Source: Thermoanaerobacterium aotearoense
Lineage (GTDB): Bacteria; Bacillota; Thermoanaerobacteria; Thermoanaerobacterales; Thermoanaerobacteraceae
Assembly: GCF_009905255.1 (NCBI RefSeq)
Contig: NZ_CP047602.1
Coordinates: 434,001 to 498,000, forward strand
Direction: 5' to 3'
Length of the DNA: 64,000 bases
In this document: positions 1-9,004 of the stretch, one piece after another
Numbering within the stretch: position 1 is the stretch's first letter
How the letters are laid out: every line of letters begins with the position of its first letter
Made by a program: the position numbers and the translations under genes
The notes under the pieces: model-generated
The model's input: the letters and a program-made list of their open reading frames with translations, nothing else
Told to the model about the DNA's origin: nothing
The model's database searches: none

Positions 1-542
1 AAGAAGCTGGAAAGCTTATGAGACAGTCTACAGGAGGCAAAGCTAATATAGCTGTTATCATGAGCAATGATGTAGGAAATGACACAACAAGCCAGAACTT
101 AAAACTGAATGGATTCTTAAGCATTATAAACAGTGTACCAGGTATGAAAGTTTCAAAAGTATATACGTCACAGTTAGGTGCTTTAAGTGCAGAAGAAATA
201 ACTCAGTCCATCATAAACAGCAACGATGGTATAAATGCTTTGTACATTACAGATTCTGTGGATACAATTGGTGCCTCACAAGTGGTGGTGGATTTCAGCA
301 AGGTAGGTGAAATATCTATAGTTGGATATGGAGATACGCCTGATATATTAAGGTACGTTGACAAAGGCATAATTTATGGTACAGTGGTGAGCGATCCATA
401 TAAGATGGGTTATGAAAGCATTAAAGCCTTGATTGAGATCAAAAAAAATAACGATGTTTCTACTTTTATAGACACAGGCGTAAATATAATAACTAAAAGC
501 AATGTAAAAGAGTATGAGGATAAGACAAAACAAAAAGATTAG
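1..542 (+). CDS. Periplasmic sugar-binding-like protein, C-terminal part (5' end outside window)
   Basis: The frame is open from the window edge (codons readable from base 3), so only about the last 180 residues are present; the ATG at 18 is probably internal. The segment has the alternating beta/alpha pattern of the second lobe of type 1 periplasmic-binding proteins (LacI/ribose-binding fold): a beta strand near ANIAVIMS, a domain centre near GINALYITDS, and VGYGDTPDILRYVDKG close to the hinge, which resembles the IVGFDD...I..G region of the family. It ends 8 bases before a LytS-type kinase, which suggests it is an extracytoplasmic sensor partner of that kinase rather than a transport protein. 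No membrane anchor can be judged because the N-terminus is missing. The ligand is unknown; a sugar is inferred from the downstream xylose genes. Confidence 0.8.
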   Translation, partial: EAGKLMRQSTGGKANIAVIMSNDVGNDTTSQNLKLNGFLSIINSVPGMKVSKVYTSQLGALSAEEITQSIINSNDGINALYITDSVDTIGASQVVVDFSKVGEISIVGYGDTPDILRYVDKGIIYGTVVSDPYKMGYESIKALIEIKKNNDVSTFIDTGVNIITKSNVKEYEDKTKQKD

Positions 543-550
543 TAGGTGTT

Positions 551-2059
551 ATGGTGAATAAGAGTTTATTTCAGTTTAAAGGAATAAGAAGAAAAATATT
601 TGCACATCTTTTGATAACTACACTTATTATGGGGATTACAAGCATATACTCTTATTATAATGCGAAAATTGTAATAGACAGGTTAAAGTCTATTTTTACT
701 GATTATGTCTACTTAAATAGCCTTAACAACGACATAAATTCTCTGGAGACAGAAGTTGAAAAATATCTTTCTACAAAATCTTCCGATTCGCTTCTAAATT
801 ATTACACCATTAGCAACAAGCTAAACAATAGTGCTGAAGACATGATAAGCATAACAACGTATGATAATGACAGCCTCATGCAAAAGGACATTGGCAATAT
901 GATAATAAGCCTTCTATCTGAGACAGATAAAGCTGTAAATGCCAAGAGGGGCAGAATAAGCAGCGAATATATAGAGTATTTCACAAGAGCAAATAAAATA
1001 AATGATTATATAAAATTATACATCAATAATTTAATGTACAATAAACTTCAAGAAGGTACAATAAAGTACAACAAGATATCTAAGAATATGGTTTTTATAA
1101 GCTTTTTAAATATTTTTCTGATAGTTATATCTGTGGTTTTAAATATCGTGTTAGCGATTATATACACATATAGGATAACAAAGCCAATTTCAGAGTTATC
1201 TGACACAGCAATGAGGATTTCAAAAGGAGATTTTGACATAGATCCAATTAAAATTAAGACAGACGATGAAGTTAATATCTTGGCTGATGCTTTTAACAAT
1301 ATGGTTACTAATATTAAAAATTATATAGATGAGATAAAAATGCAGGCTAAAGTAGAAAAGCGTCTTAAAGAGCAAGAGATGCAGAACCTTAAGATGAAAA
1401 ATATCTTGAGAGAATCGGAGTTGAAGGCACTCCAGTCCCAGATAAATCCACATTTTTTATTTAATACTTTAAATGCCGCATCACAAATCGCTATGATGGA
1501 AGGCGCAGAAAAATCATCTGAATTTATAGAAAAGGTGGCGGATCTTTTCAGGTACAATCTTAGAAAACTTGATAAACCAGTTACGCTGAAAGAAGAAATA
1601 GACAATGTGTTTAATTACATGTACATTCTAAAGACAAGATTTGGCGATAAAGTGGAGTTCCAGGCGAACATAGATGAGAAACTTTTAGATGTAAAGGTGC
1701 CTTGTACAATTGTTCAGCCTGTTGTTGAAAATGCATTCATTCATGGTATAGAAGACATGGATAGAGATGGTCATATAAAGATAGAGATTAAAAGAGTAGG
1801 AGAAAGTATTCATATTGATGTCATAGATGACGGTATGGGAATGACTAAGGAAAGTATTGAGAAGATTCTGGCTGCGGATGATCCTGACAACGATGAGAAT
1901 AAGCATGTCACAGGCATTGGAATGCACAATGTGATAAACCGTTTAAGGCTATACTACAACAAGCCCAATATAAGTGATGTCATAGAGATAGAAAGCCGCA
2001 TAGGATATGGAACAAGGGTGACTTTAAAAATTCCTGATGGAAGGGGTAGTGCAGCATGA
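551..2059 (+). CDS. LytS/YesM-type sensor histidine kinase
   Basis: 502 residues. Two membrane segments (about residues 17-36 and 178-207) flank an extracytoplasmic domain of about 140 residues. A HAMP domain (about 209-262) and a short coiled coil follow. The phospho-acceptor region QINPHFLFNTLN has His301, typical of the His_kinase (LytS/YesM) family. The ATPase domain shows an N box (VVENAFIHG), a G1 box (DDGMGM) and a G2 box (GIGMHNVINRL). The ATGA overlap with the next gene indicates translational coupling. In Clostridium beijerinckii a LytS kinase pairs with the xylose-binding protein XylFII to switch on xylFGH. The same gene types lie here beside xylFGH, so xylose sensing is the likely job. 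Start at ATG 551, with GTG 554 an alternative; the SD (TAGGTG) is weak. Confidence 0.9.
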   Translation: MVNKSLFQFKGIRRKIFAHLLITTLIMGITSIYSYYNAKIVIDRLKSIFTDYVYLNSLNNDINSLETEVEKYLSTKSSDSLLNYYTISNKLNNSAEDMISITTYDNDSLMQKDIGNMIISLLSETDKAVNAKRGRISSEYIEYFTRANKINDYIKLYINNLMYNKLQEGTIKYNKISKNMVFISFLNIFLIVISVVLNIVLAIIYTYRITKPISELSDTAMRISKGDFDIDPIKIKTDDEVNILADAFNNMVTNIKNYIDEIKMQAKVEKRLKEQEMQNLKMKNILRESELKALQSQINPHFLFNTLNAASQIAMMEGAEKSSEFIEKVADLFRYNLRKLDKPVTLKEEIDNVFNYMYILKTRFGDKVEFQANIDEKLLDVKVPCTIVQPVVENAFIHGIEDMDRDGHIKIEIKRVGESIHIDVIDDGMGMTKESIEKILAADDPDNDENKHVTGIGMHNVINRLRLYYNKPNISDVIEIESRIGYGTRVTLKIPDGRGSAA

Positions 2060-3651
2060 TAAAAATACTTATAGCAGATGATGAGCAGATAGTGGTGGAT
2101 TCTGTAAAATTTATCATTGATAATAACTGTGAAGACGTGGAAGTTGTAGGTTTTGCAAAATCGGGAAGAGAAGCCATAGAAAAAGCTCACATGTTAAAGC
2201 CTGATGTTGTATTCATGGACATAAGAATGCCTGGTATAGATGGCATAGAGGCAATTAAGAGAATTAAGGAAAGTCACAATGATATAGAGTTTGTCATAAT
2301 CACAGCTTATGATTACTTCAACTATGCGAAAGAGGCAATAAACTTAGATGTAGTAGACTACCTTTTAAAACCGCTAAATAAAAACAAGGTCATAGATACT
2401 GTCAAAAAAGTCGAAAGATTGATAGAAAAAAAGCGCCAAGATATGGAAAAAGAATTGGAAATGAAGGAAAAAATGACAGCGATACTGCCTTATATTGAAA
2501 ATGAAATGATATATTCCTTGTCATCGTCTAATTTTAAGCAGGAAGATATTGATTTTTATGGAAATATATTTAATATTAAATTAGATATGGGCTTTGCCGT
2601 AGTCGTCTTGCTTGATAAAGACAGCACAGATTCGGATATTTTTATGGGAAATGTTAAAGTGCACGAAAATCTGATGTACCTTAAAGAATATATAAAAAGT
2701 TTAAAAGATTGCCTTGCAACTATTTTGCTTGACAGGATAATAGTCTATGTACCTACAGTAGCTTATGATGATCTATATATAATTAAAAATGATTCAATTA
2801 GCTTTTGTGAAATGATTTTAAAAGAGATGAGAAACCTCGAGATAGGAGTCAGAATAGGCATAGGCAGACCATATGAGACAGCTTATTTTTCGAAGTCATA
2901 TGATGAAGCTTTATTTGCCATAAAGACAGGTTCTGACGCTATAACACATTTTGACGACATTAAGCTATCTGAAGCAAAAGAACTTGGTTTAAATTATGAT
3001 ACGGCTGAGCTTGTAGAAAATATCATATCCAATAGCATTGACGGAGCTTTAATTAATGTCAACAGTATTTTTCAAAAATTGCAACATAACTATAAAGATA
3101 GTATAGAACTGATTAAATCGAAGGTCTTTAGCCTTCTTATTGAAGTTATGACTAAAATCAACACCTACTGTGATGTTACGTCAGTATTAGAAGAAAATTT
3201 GATTATCGATATTTTGAAGACCGACGAAATAGATAGCCTAAAAGATATGTTTTCAAAATTTATATCAAACGTTATAACGAAATTGCACAGAAATAGGGAG
3301 AAATACTACACGGGACTTATTGCAAAGGCTATTGATTATATAAATAAAAATTACCACAAGGAGGTAAAACTTTACGATGTGGCCCAGATGCTGAGCATAA
3401 GCTATCACTATTTCAGCAAGATGTTTAAAGAAGAGACAAAGTGCAATTTTGTTGATTACATCACTCGAGTAAGAATAGAAAAGGCGAAAGAGTTTTTGCA
3501 GGACGAAACTATAAGTGTAAAGGAGGTTTGCTTTAAGGTAGGGTACAATGATCCTAACTATTTTAGCAGGATATTTAGAAAGGAGACAGGCATGACTCCT
3601 ACGGATTACAAAAATAGAGTATCAAAAGGAGGTGTTGCGTTTGAAAATTAA
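2056..3651 (+). CDS. YesN-type response regulator with AraC DNA-binding domain
   Basis: 531 residues. The N-terminal receiver domain has the acidic pair in ADDEQ, the phospho-acceptor Asp55 in VFMDIRMPG, and the conserved Lys in LLKPLNK near 107. A coiled segment and a roughly 250-residue middle region of the YesN family follow. The C-terminal 100 residues form a double helix-turn-helix of AraC type, ending with the family signature (KVGYNDPNYFSRIFRKETGMTPTDYK). The start ATG overlaps the stop of the kinase gene by 4 bases, so the two form a two-component pair. By family knowledge it binds DNA after phosphorylation; the xylFGH promoter about 1.2 kb downstream is the obvious target, but this is inference. 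Confidence 0.92.
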   Translation: MIKILIADDEQIVVDSVKFIIDNNCEDVEVVGFAKSGREAIEKAHMLKPDVVFMDIRMPGIDGIEAIKRIKESHNDIEFVIITAYDYFNYAKEAINLDVVDYLLKPLNKNKVIDTVKKVERLIEKKRQDMEKELEMKEKMTAILPYIENEMIYSLSSSNFKQEDIDFYGNIFNIKLDMGFAVVVLLDKDSTDSDIFMGNVKVHENLMYLKEYIKSLKDCLATILLDRIIVYVPTVAYDDLYIIKNDSISFCEMILKEMRNLEIGVRIGIGRPYETAYFSKSYDEALFAIKTGSDAITHFDDIKLSEAKELGLNYDTAELVENIISNSIDGALINVNSIFQKLQHNYKDSIELIKSKVFSLLIEVMTKINTYCDVTSVLEENLIIDILKTDEIDSLKDMFSKFISNVITKLHRNREKYYTGLIAKAIDYINKNYHKEVKLYDVAQMLSISYHYFSKMFKEETKCNFVDYITRVRIEKAKEFLQDETISVKEVCFKVGYNDPNYFSRIFRKETGMTPTDYKNRVSKGGVAFEN

Positions 3652-4708
3652 ACTAAGAGATGTGGTATTAGTGCTGCTTACGTTGATATTGCTGGTTCTT
3701 CTGGTGTTATTAGGGAACAGGATTTACAAATATTATGAAGCTAGCAAATATGTTGACGATACAAGTGATAAAAATGTGATAAAGATAGGATTTTCCCTCG
3801 GTACTTTGAAAGAAGAAAGATGGGTAAAGGATCGGGATATATTCATGGCAAAAGCGAAAGAGTTGGGGGCAGAAGTTTTTGTGCAAAATGCAAACAATGA
3901 TGACGAGGATCAACTAAAGCAAGTGAAATATTTGCTGGACAAGAAGATTGACGTGCTTGTCATTGTTCCAAACGATCTTAAGAAAGCTTCTGCAGCGGTG
4001 GAGATGGCTAAAAAAGCAGGTGTCAAGGTTATTTCCTACGACAGACTTGTCTTAAATTCAAATGTAGATTTATATATTTCATTTGATAATGTAAAAGTCG
4101 GAAAGCTAATGGCAGAATACCTTATTAAAAGGTATCCAAAAGGCAATTATCTCATAATAAATGGTGCAACAAATGACAACAACACAAAGATGATTAAAGA
4201 AGGGTATGACAGCGTATTGCTTCCAAAGGTTAAAAGTGGAGACATACGCATATTAGGAGAGGAATGGACTCCAAACTGGATGTCAGAATACGCATTTCAG
4301 TCTACTGAAAAATATATACAGGAAAATTATAAGATAGATGCAATAATTGCAGGTGACGATGGATTGGCAAATGGCATAATTGAAGCATTGTCAGAACACA
4401 GGTTGGCAGGCAAGGTGGCTGTTGTAGCGCAGGATGCTGATCTTGCTGCATGTCAGAGAATAATAGAGGGTACTCAGCTTATGACTATATACAAGCCAAT
4501 TGATAAACTTGCTGGAGATGCGGCGAAGTTGGCAGTGAAATTGGCAAAAGGGGAGAAATTAAACGTAGGCAATACGATTTACGATGGGAAGTACAATGTT
4601 CCATATTACAAGCTGGAGCCAATAGCGGTTGACAAGACTAACATAGACGATACTGTGATTAAAGATGGCTTTCATAGCCGCGACGATGTTTACAGATATA
4701 CCAATTGA
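3641..4708 (+). CDS. Membrane-anchored xylose-binding sensor protein, XylFII-like
   Basis: 355 residues from TTG 3641, chosen because AAAGGAGG at 3625-3632 is 8 bases upstream; the in-frame GTG at 3632 would overlap that site. The gene overlaps the end of the regulator gene by 11 bases. A single hydrophobic helix (about residues 4-27) has no lipobox Cys and no clear cleavage site, so it is probably an uncleaved anchor. The rest is a type 1 periplasmic-binding fold closely resembling the following xylF (shared VLVIVP, KVISYDRL, a GA..DNN-type strand, and AQD near the hinge). This fits XylFII, the sugar receptor of the LytS kinase, rather than the transporter-feeding binding protein. A terminator follows, separating it from xylFGH. 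Confidence 0.82.
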   Translation: MKIKLRDVVLVLLTLILLVLLVLLGNRIYKYYEASKYVDDTSDKNVIKIGFSLGTLKEERWVKDRDIFMAKAKELGAEVFVQNANNDDEDQLKQVKYLLDKKIDVLVIVPNDLKKASAAVEMAKKAGVKVISYDRLVLNSNVDLYISFDNVKVGKLMAEYLIKRYPKGNYLIINGATNDNNTKMIKEGYDSVLLPKVKSGDIRILGEEWTPNWMSEYAFQSTEKYIQENYKIDAIIAGDDGLANGIIEALSEHRLAGKVAVVAQDADLAACQRIIEGTQLMTIYKPIDKLAGDAAKLAVKLAKGEKLNVGNTIYDGKYNVPYYKLEPIAVDKTNIDDTVIKDGFHSRDDVYRYTN

Positions 4709-4715
4709 TTTTTTT

Positions 4716-4739
4716 AAGGCTTAAAGCCTTTATTTTTTT
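4716..4739 (+). terminator. Rho-independent terminator of the sensor operon
   Basis: AAGGCT / AGCCTT stem (4716-4721 with 4725-4730), three-base loop, followed by TATTTTTTT. It ends the kinase-regulator-XylFII operon, so xylFGH probably has its own promoter in 4740-4870. Confidence 0.75.
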
Positions 4740-4886
4740 GTCATAAAATAATCCAGATAAAATTTCAAATAAAATTATTTAAAGCAAAAAAATGAACGAA
4801 AACAAAAAATGGTTTAGAGGCGAAATAAAGATGTTTGTAGAATATATATAAGCGAAAATATAAACAACAGAAAGGAGATAGTATTT

Positions 4887-6062
4887 ATGAAAACATTTAG
4901 GTTATGGCTTGTAGTTGCTTTGATGATTTTCGCAACTTTTGCATTTGCAGGTTGTGGCAACAGCACAAATTCAAGCAGCACAAGCTCAAACAATACAAGC
5001 TCAAGTAATACGAGTTCAAGCAATACAAGCTCAAATAGTGCAGGTAAGTATTCAAATGTTGGCATAGTGCTTCCAACAAAAGCTGAATCAAGATGGCCAA
5101 TGGCACAGAAGCAATTTGAACAAGCATTGCCAGGCGCGACGATTCTTTATAGTAACGGAGATACCGCTACTGAAAAGACAAACGTTGAAAGTCTCATATC
5201 TAAAGGTGTAAAGGTTCTTGTTATCGTTCCGCAGGATGCAACTGCAGCAGCGGCTGAAGTAAACGAGGCTCATAGTAAAGGTATCAAAGTTATTTCTTAT
5301 GACAGACTTATAATGAATACACCAAATGTTGACTACTATGTAACATTTGACAGCGTAGCTGTTGGTGCAGCTCAAGCTCAATATTTGGTTGACAATGCTA
5401 AAGGTACAGGTAATCACTTGTATTTATATGCAGGTGCTCCTTCAGACAACAATGCATTCTTGTTCTTCCAAGGTGCTTGGAGTGTTCTTCAACCAAAGAT
5501 TGCTGATGGTACATTTGTAATAGAAAATTCAAGTATTGCTGATTCATTAAAGAACACAGCAACACTTTCCCACAGTCAATTAGCTCAAATTATAGGTCAG
5601 ATTACAACAAACTGGGATCCAGCAACTGCTAAGACATTAGCACAAGCTAACTTGGCAAAAGCAAAGGCAGATCAGAAGGGCGTTGTTTATGTTCTTGCTC
5701 CAAATGATGATACATCACGTGCTATAACAGATACATTCAGAGCAGACAAAGATGTTACTCAGATTTACTCAACAGGTCAGGACTTTACACAGGCTTCGTT
5801 GCAGTACATTTTGGATGGCAAACAGAGCATGACAATTTGGAAATCAGATGCAAAACTTGTTGCTGACGTTAAAGATATAGTTGATTCTATCAACAATAAC
5901 GCAAAGCCATCATGTATCGTAACAACTTACAACAATGGCAGTGCAGATGTTCCTGCAACAAAAGCTCCTTTGACTATCGTTACAAAGGATAACGCTGAAA
6001 GCATTATTAATTCTTCAGGATTGTATAAAGTGGATAACGGTAAAGTTAGTCCAGTACAATAA
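4887..6062 (+). CDS. xylF: D-xylose ABC transporter, substrate-binding lipoprotein
   Basis: 391 residues with a signal peptide and lipobox FAGC (Cys about residue 23), then a Ser/Asn/Thr-rich linker of about 25 residues made of near-repeats, then the binding domain. Family features: QFEQALPGATILY, VLVIVPQDATAAA, KVISYDRLIMNTPNVDYYVTFD, YAGAPSDNNAF, STGQDFT and MTIWK, which match D-xylose-binding proteins. The strong SD AAAGGAGAT lies before ATG 4887. It delivers xylose to the XylG/XylH membrane complex. A hairpin after the gene separates it from xylG, as expected where more binding protein than permease is made. Confidence 0.93.
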   Translation: MKTFRLWLVVALMIFATFAFAGCGNSTNSSSTSSNNTSSSNTSSSNTSSNSAGKYSNVGIVLPTKAESRWPMAQKQFEQALPGATILYSNGDTATEKTNVESLISKGVKVLVIVPQDATAAAAEVNEAHSKGIKVISYDRLIMNTPNVDYYVTFDSVAVGAAQAQYLVDNAKGTGNHLYLYAGAPSDNNAFLFFQGAWSVLQPKIADGTFVIENSSIADSLKNTATLSHSQLAQIIGQITTNWDPATAKTLAQANLAKAKADQKGVVYVLAPNDDTSRAITDTFRADKDVTQIYSTGQDFTQASLQYILDGKQSMTIWKSDAKLVADVKDIVDSINNNAKPSCIVTTYNNGSADVPATKAPLTIVTKDNAESIINSSGLYKVDNGKVSPVQ

Positions 6063-6094
6063 TCGACTGTTAATTATTACGCTGTACAATTTTA

Positions 6095-6130
6095 GAAGGG
6101 TAGGATAAACTTTTGCTTATCATACCCTTC
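6095..6130 (+). other. Intercistronic hairpin between xylF and xylG
   Basis: GAAGGGTA (6095-6102) pairs with TACCCTTC (6123-6130). After one mismatch, GATAA/TTATC extends the stem around a short loop. There is no proper T-run, so it is more likely an mRNA-protecting or partial-attenuation hairpin that keeps xylF message more abundant than xylGH. Confidence 0.6.
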
Positions 6131-6156
6131 GACTTTAATTTAGGAGGTGCAAACTC

Positions 6157-7683
6157 TTGAAAGACGCTGAATATATTCTTGAAATGGATAATATCGGGAA
6201 AACATTTCCTGGTGTTAAAGCACTTGATGGCGTAAACTTTAAGGTTAAGCGAGGAGAAATTCATTGTTTGGTTGGTGAAAATGGTGCAGGGAAATCAACG
6301 TTGATGAAGATTCTCTCAGGTGTTTACCCATCAGGTACATTTACTGGAAGAATTATTTTAAATTCTACTGAACAACATTTTAGAAGCATTGAGGATAGTG
6401 AAAGAGCAGGAATTGCCATAATACATCAGGAGCTTGCTTTAATACCGGAACTTACAATTTATGAAAACATATTTTTGGGACACGAAATCAAAAAAGGCCC
6501 GTTTATAGATTGGAATGAAACGATTATTAAAGCCAAAGAAGTGCTTAAAAGAATTCGCGTAAATATTAATCCTGAAACTAAAGTTAAGGATGTTGGAGTT
6601 GGAGTCCAGCAGCTTGTTGAAATAGGTAAAGCCTTAAGTAAAGATGTTAAACTTTTGATTTTAGACGAACCTACAGCAGCACTCAGTGAAGTTGATTGCG
6701 AGAATTTGCTGCAAATTTTAAGAGAATTAAAGAAACAAGGCATAACCTGTATAATGATCTCGCATAAATTAAAAGAAGTTATCTCTATTGCTGATACAAT
6801 CACGGTTTTAAGAGATGGAAAGACAATTACGTCAATTGATGCTACTAAGCGCAAAGTTGAGGAAAAAGAAATAATTAAGTATATGGTTGGCAGAGAGATA
6901 GAAGATATTTATCCAAAGAGGGAAGGCGTTAAATATGGAGATGTATGTTTTGAATTGAAAAACTGGACAGCTTTTGACCCAAGCAAAGGACGTGAAATTC
7001 TCCATAATATTAATTTTAAAGTCCACAAAGGTGAAATTGTTGGAATTGCAGGGCTTATGGGCGCAGGGCGTACCGAAATGGCTCTAAGTATTTTTGGCAA
7101 TACAAAACATTATATTATAAAAGGCGAATTATATGTTAATGGAGTCAAAAAGCATTTAAGCTCTCCTGAGAAAGCTATTAAAGAGAAAATTGTATATGTT
7201 ACAGAGGATAGAAAAGGAAATGGACTTGTATTGATTCAAGATATAAAATTTAATATACCTCTTTCCAATCTCAAGCAATTACTGAAAGGGCTTTTTATTG
7301 ATCAACATGAAGAAGTAAATGCTGCCAATAAGTTCTTTAATGAGCTAAATATTAAAGCGCGTTCTATCGAGCAAGTTGTTGGGACTTTGTCTGGTGGAAA
7401 TCAGCAAAAGGTTTCTGTAGCGAAAGGACTTTTTACTTTGCCAGACTTGCTGATTTTGGATGAACCAACTCGAGGAATTGATGTTGGAGCTAAGTTCGAA
7501 ATATATACAATTATGAATGAACTTGTTAAGAGGGGTATGAGCATCATAATGATTTCCTCTGAGTTACCTGAAATATTGGGTATGAGCGACAGGATATATG
7601 TTATGTCTAATGGTACTATGACCGGTGTTATAGACGCTAAGGATGCAACAGAGGAAAAAATCATGGAAATGGCTACGGCCTGA
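6157..7683 (+). CDS. xylG: D-xylose ABC transporter, ATP-binding protein (double ATPase domain)
   Basis: 508 residues, starting at TTG 6157 with AGGAGG 9 bases upstream. It has two ABC modules in tandem, as in RbsA/XylG. The first has Walker A GENGAGKST, signature-like VGVGVQQLVEIGKAL, and Walker B LLILDEPTAAL. The second has a degenerate Walker A (GLMGAGRTE), signature LSGGNQQKVSVAKGL, and Walker B LLILDEPTRGID. A weakened second Walker A is normal for this family. It energises xylose import with XylH and XylF. Confidence 0.93.
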   Translation: MKDAEYILEMDNIGKTFPGVKALDGVNFKVKRGEIHCLVGENGAGKSTLMKILSGVYPSGTFTGRIILNSTEQHFRSIEDSERAGIAIIHQELALIPELTIYENIFLGHEIKKGPFIDWNETIIKAKEVLKRIRVNINPETKVKDVGVGVQQLVEIGKALSKDVKLLILDEPTAALSEVDCENLLQILRELKKQGITCIMISHKLKEVISIADTITVLRDGKTITSIDATKRKVEEKEIIKYMVGREIEDIYPKREGVKYGDVCFELKNWTAFDPSKGREILHNINFKVHKGEIVGIAGLMGAGRTEMALSIFGNTKHYIIKGELYVNGVKKHLSSPEKAIKEKIVYVTEDRKGNGLVLIQDIKFNIPLSNLKQLLKGLFIDQHEEVNAANKFFNELNIKARSIEQVVGTLSGGNQQKVSVAKGLFTLPDLLILDEPTRGIDVGAKFEIYTIMNELVKRGMSIIMISSELPEILGMSDRIYVMSNGTMTGVIDAKDATEEKIMEMATA

Positions 7684-7702
7684 TATTTTGAGGAGGGATA
7701 TT

Positions 7703-8875
7703 ATGAAAGAACTAGGTGTAATTCTCAGAAAGAACATACGTGATTATGGTATGTTTATTGCATTAGCTGTGATTTTCGTTTTATTTACTATTTTAACTAA
7801 TGGTACGTTTATTTCTCCATATAATATATCAAGTTTGATAAATCAAACAGGTTATATAGCAGTATTAGCTACTGGCATGACGCTTGTAATTATTGTTAGG
7901 CAAATTGACTTGTCAGTCGGTTTCCTTTCAGGCTTTTTAGGAGCTATAGCTGCAATATTGATGATGAATTATCATGTTCCAGCTATTCTCGCAATACTTA
8001 TTGTACTAGCTTTAGGTGCGGTTATTGGTTTATTCTTTGGTGTACTGATTGCAAAGGTTGGTATACCTGCATTTGTTGTAACTCTTGCGGGTATGATATC
8101 TTTCCATGGATTATTGCTATTCGCTACTCAGGCAGGCGGTACAATCAACATTACTGATAAATTCTTCAATGAAATAGGCAATGGTTTTATACCAAGTTTT
8201 GGGAAAATTGGCGGATTTGCAGTGTCAACTCTTGTGATTGGTCTAATTGGTATAGTGTTGTTTATTTATTTTCAGTTTAAGGCTCGGAATACAAAGAAAA
8301 AATACAATTTTGAAGTTCTACCTATGCCTTTCTTTATTGCTAAAATCGCATTTGTTGTTGCGTTGATTGCAGCATTAATACTTATTTTAGCAATGAATAA
8401 TGGTATTTCTTGGACATTTGTTATTGTTTTTGTAGTTGTTTCTATATTTACGGTGATATTAAATAAAACAGCTTTTGGACGCCATATTTATGCTGTTGGT
8501 GGTAACCCTGAAGCAGCTGAACTTTCTGGTATCAATGTGGCAAATGTTTTAATTTATACATTTGTTATTATGGAAACTTTGACTGCACTTTCAGGAATAC
8601 TTTTTGCATCAAGAATGCAAAGTGCTTCACCAACAGCAGGCACAGGTTTTGAGCTTTTGGCAATTGCCGGTGCATTTATCGGCGGATGCTCTGCAAACGG
8701 CGGTGTTGGTAAAGTTACAGGCTCATTAATTGGTGCTTTAGTTATGGTATCACTAACTAATGGTATGGACTTAATGGGACTTGGAAGTTCTATTCAATAC
8801 GTAATACAAGGTATAATACTTGTTTTAGCTGTCGTATTTGACATTCTTACACGTCGTTCTCAAGCTGTTGGCTAA
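7703..8875 (+). CDS. xylH: D-xylose ABC transporter, permease
   Basis: 390 residues from ATG 7703 (AGGAGGG at 7691-7697). About ten hydrophobic segments. The region TLVIIVRQIDLSVGF is typical of the EAA-like loop in BPD_transp_2 sugar permeases (RbsC/XylH), and HIYAVGGNPEAAELSGINV is the conserved cytoplasmic loop. The XylH-type length (about 390 rather than about 320 in RbsC) with an extra charged insert near residue 200 (KARNTKKKYN) supports xylose specificity. It is the last gene of xylFGH; a terminator follows 23 bases later. Confidence 0.93.
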   Translation: MKELGVILRKNIRDYGMFIALAVIFVLFTILTNGTFISPYNISSLINQTGYIAVLATGMTLVIIVRQIDLSVGFLSGFLGAIAAILMMNYHVPAILAILIVLALGAVIGLFFGVLIAKVGIPAFVVTLAGMISFHGLLLFATQAGGTINITDKFFNEIGNGFIPSFGKIGGFAVSTLVIGLIGIVLFIYFQFKARNTKKKYNFEVLPMPFFIAKIAFVVALIAALILILAMNNGISWTFVIVFVVVSIFTVILNKTAFGRHIYAVGGNPEAAELSGINVANVLIYTFVIMETLTALSGILFASRMQSASPTAGTGFELLAIAGAFIGGCSANGGVGKVTGSLIGALVMVSLTNGMDLMGLGSSIQYVIQGIILVLAVVFDILTRRSQAVG

Positions 8876-8898
8876 TAAGGGTGCCTATAAAGGTGCCT

Positions 8899-8924
8899 GG
8901 CGGGTTTATCCCGCTTTTTTATTT
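8899..8924 (+). terminator. Terminator after xylFGH
   Basis: GCGGG / CCCGC stem (8900-8904, 8910-8914) with a TTTAT loop and a TTTTTTATTTT tail. Confidence 0.85.
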
Positions 8925-9004
8925 TGCAGAAATTGTGATGCTTTAAATTGATGAAATTGTGTTATAATTGAATCAAGAGTCTTTATTGAAAGTGGGGGAG
9001 TGTA

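Noticed and set aside
4790-4808. Possible catabolite-responsive element (cre) before xylF around TGAACGAAAACA
   Set aside because: One base short of the cre spacing and not a convincing palindrome.
6095-6130. Terminator between xylF and xylG
   Set aside because: No T-run and the downstream genes are essential parts of the same transporter; kept as an intercistronic hairpin.
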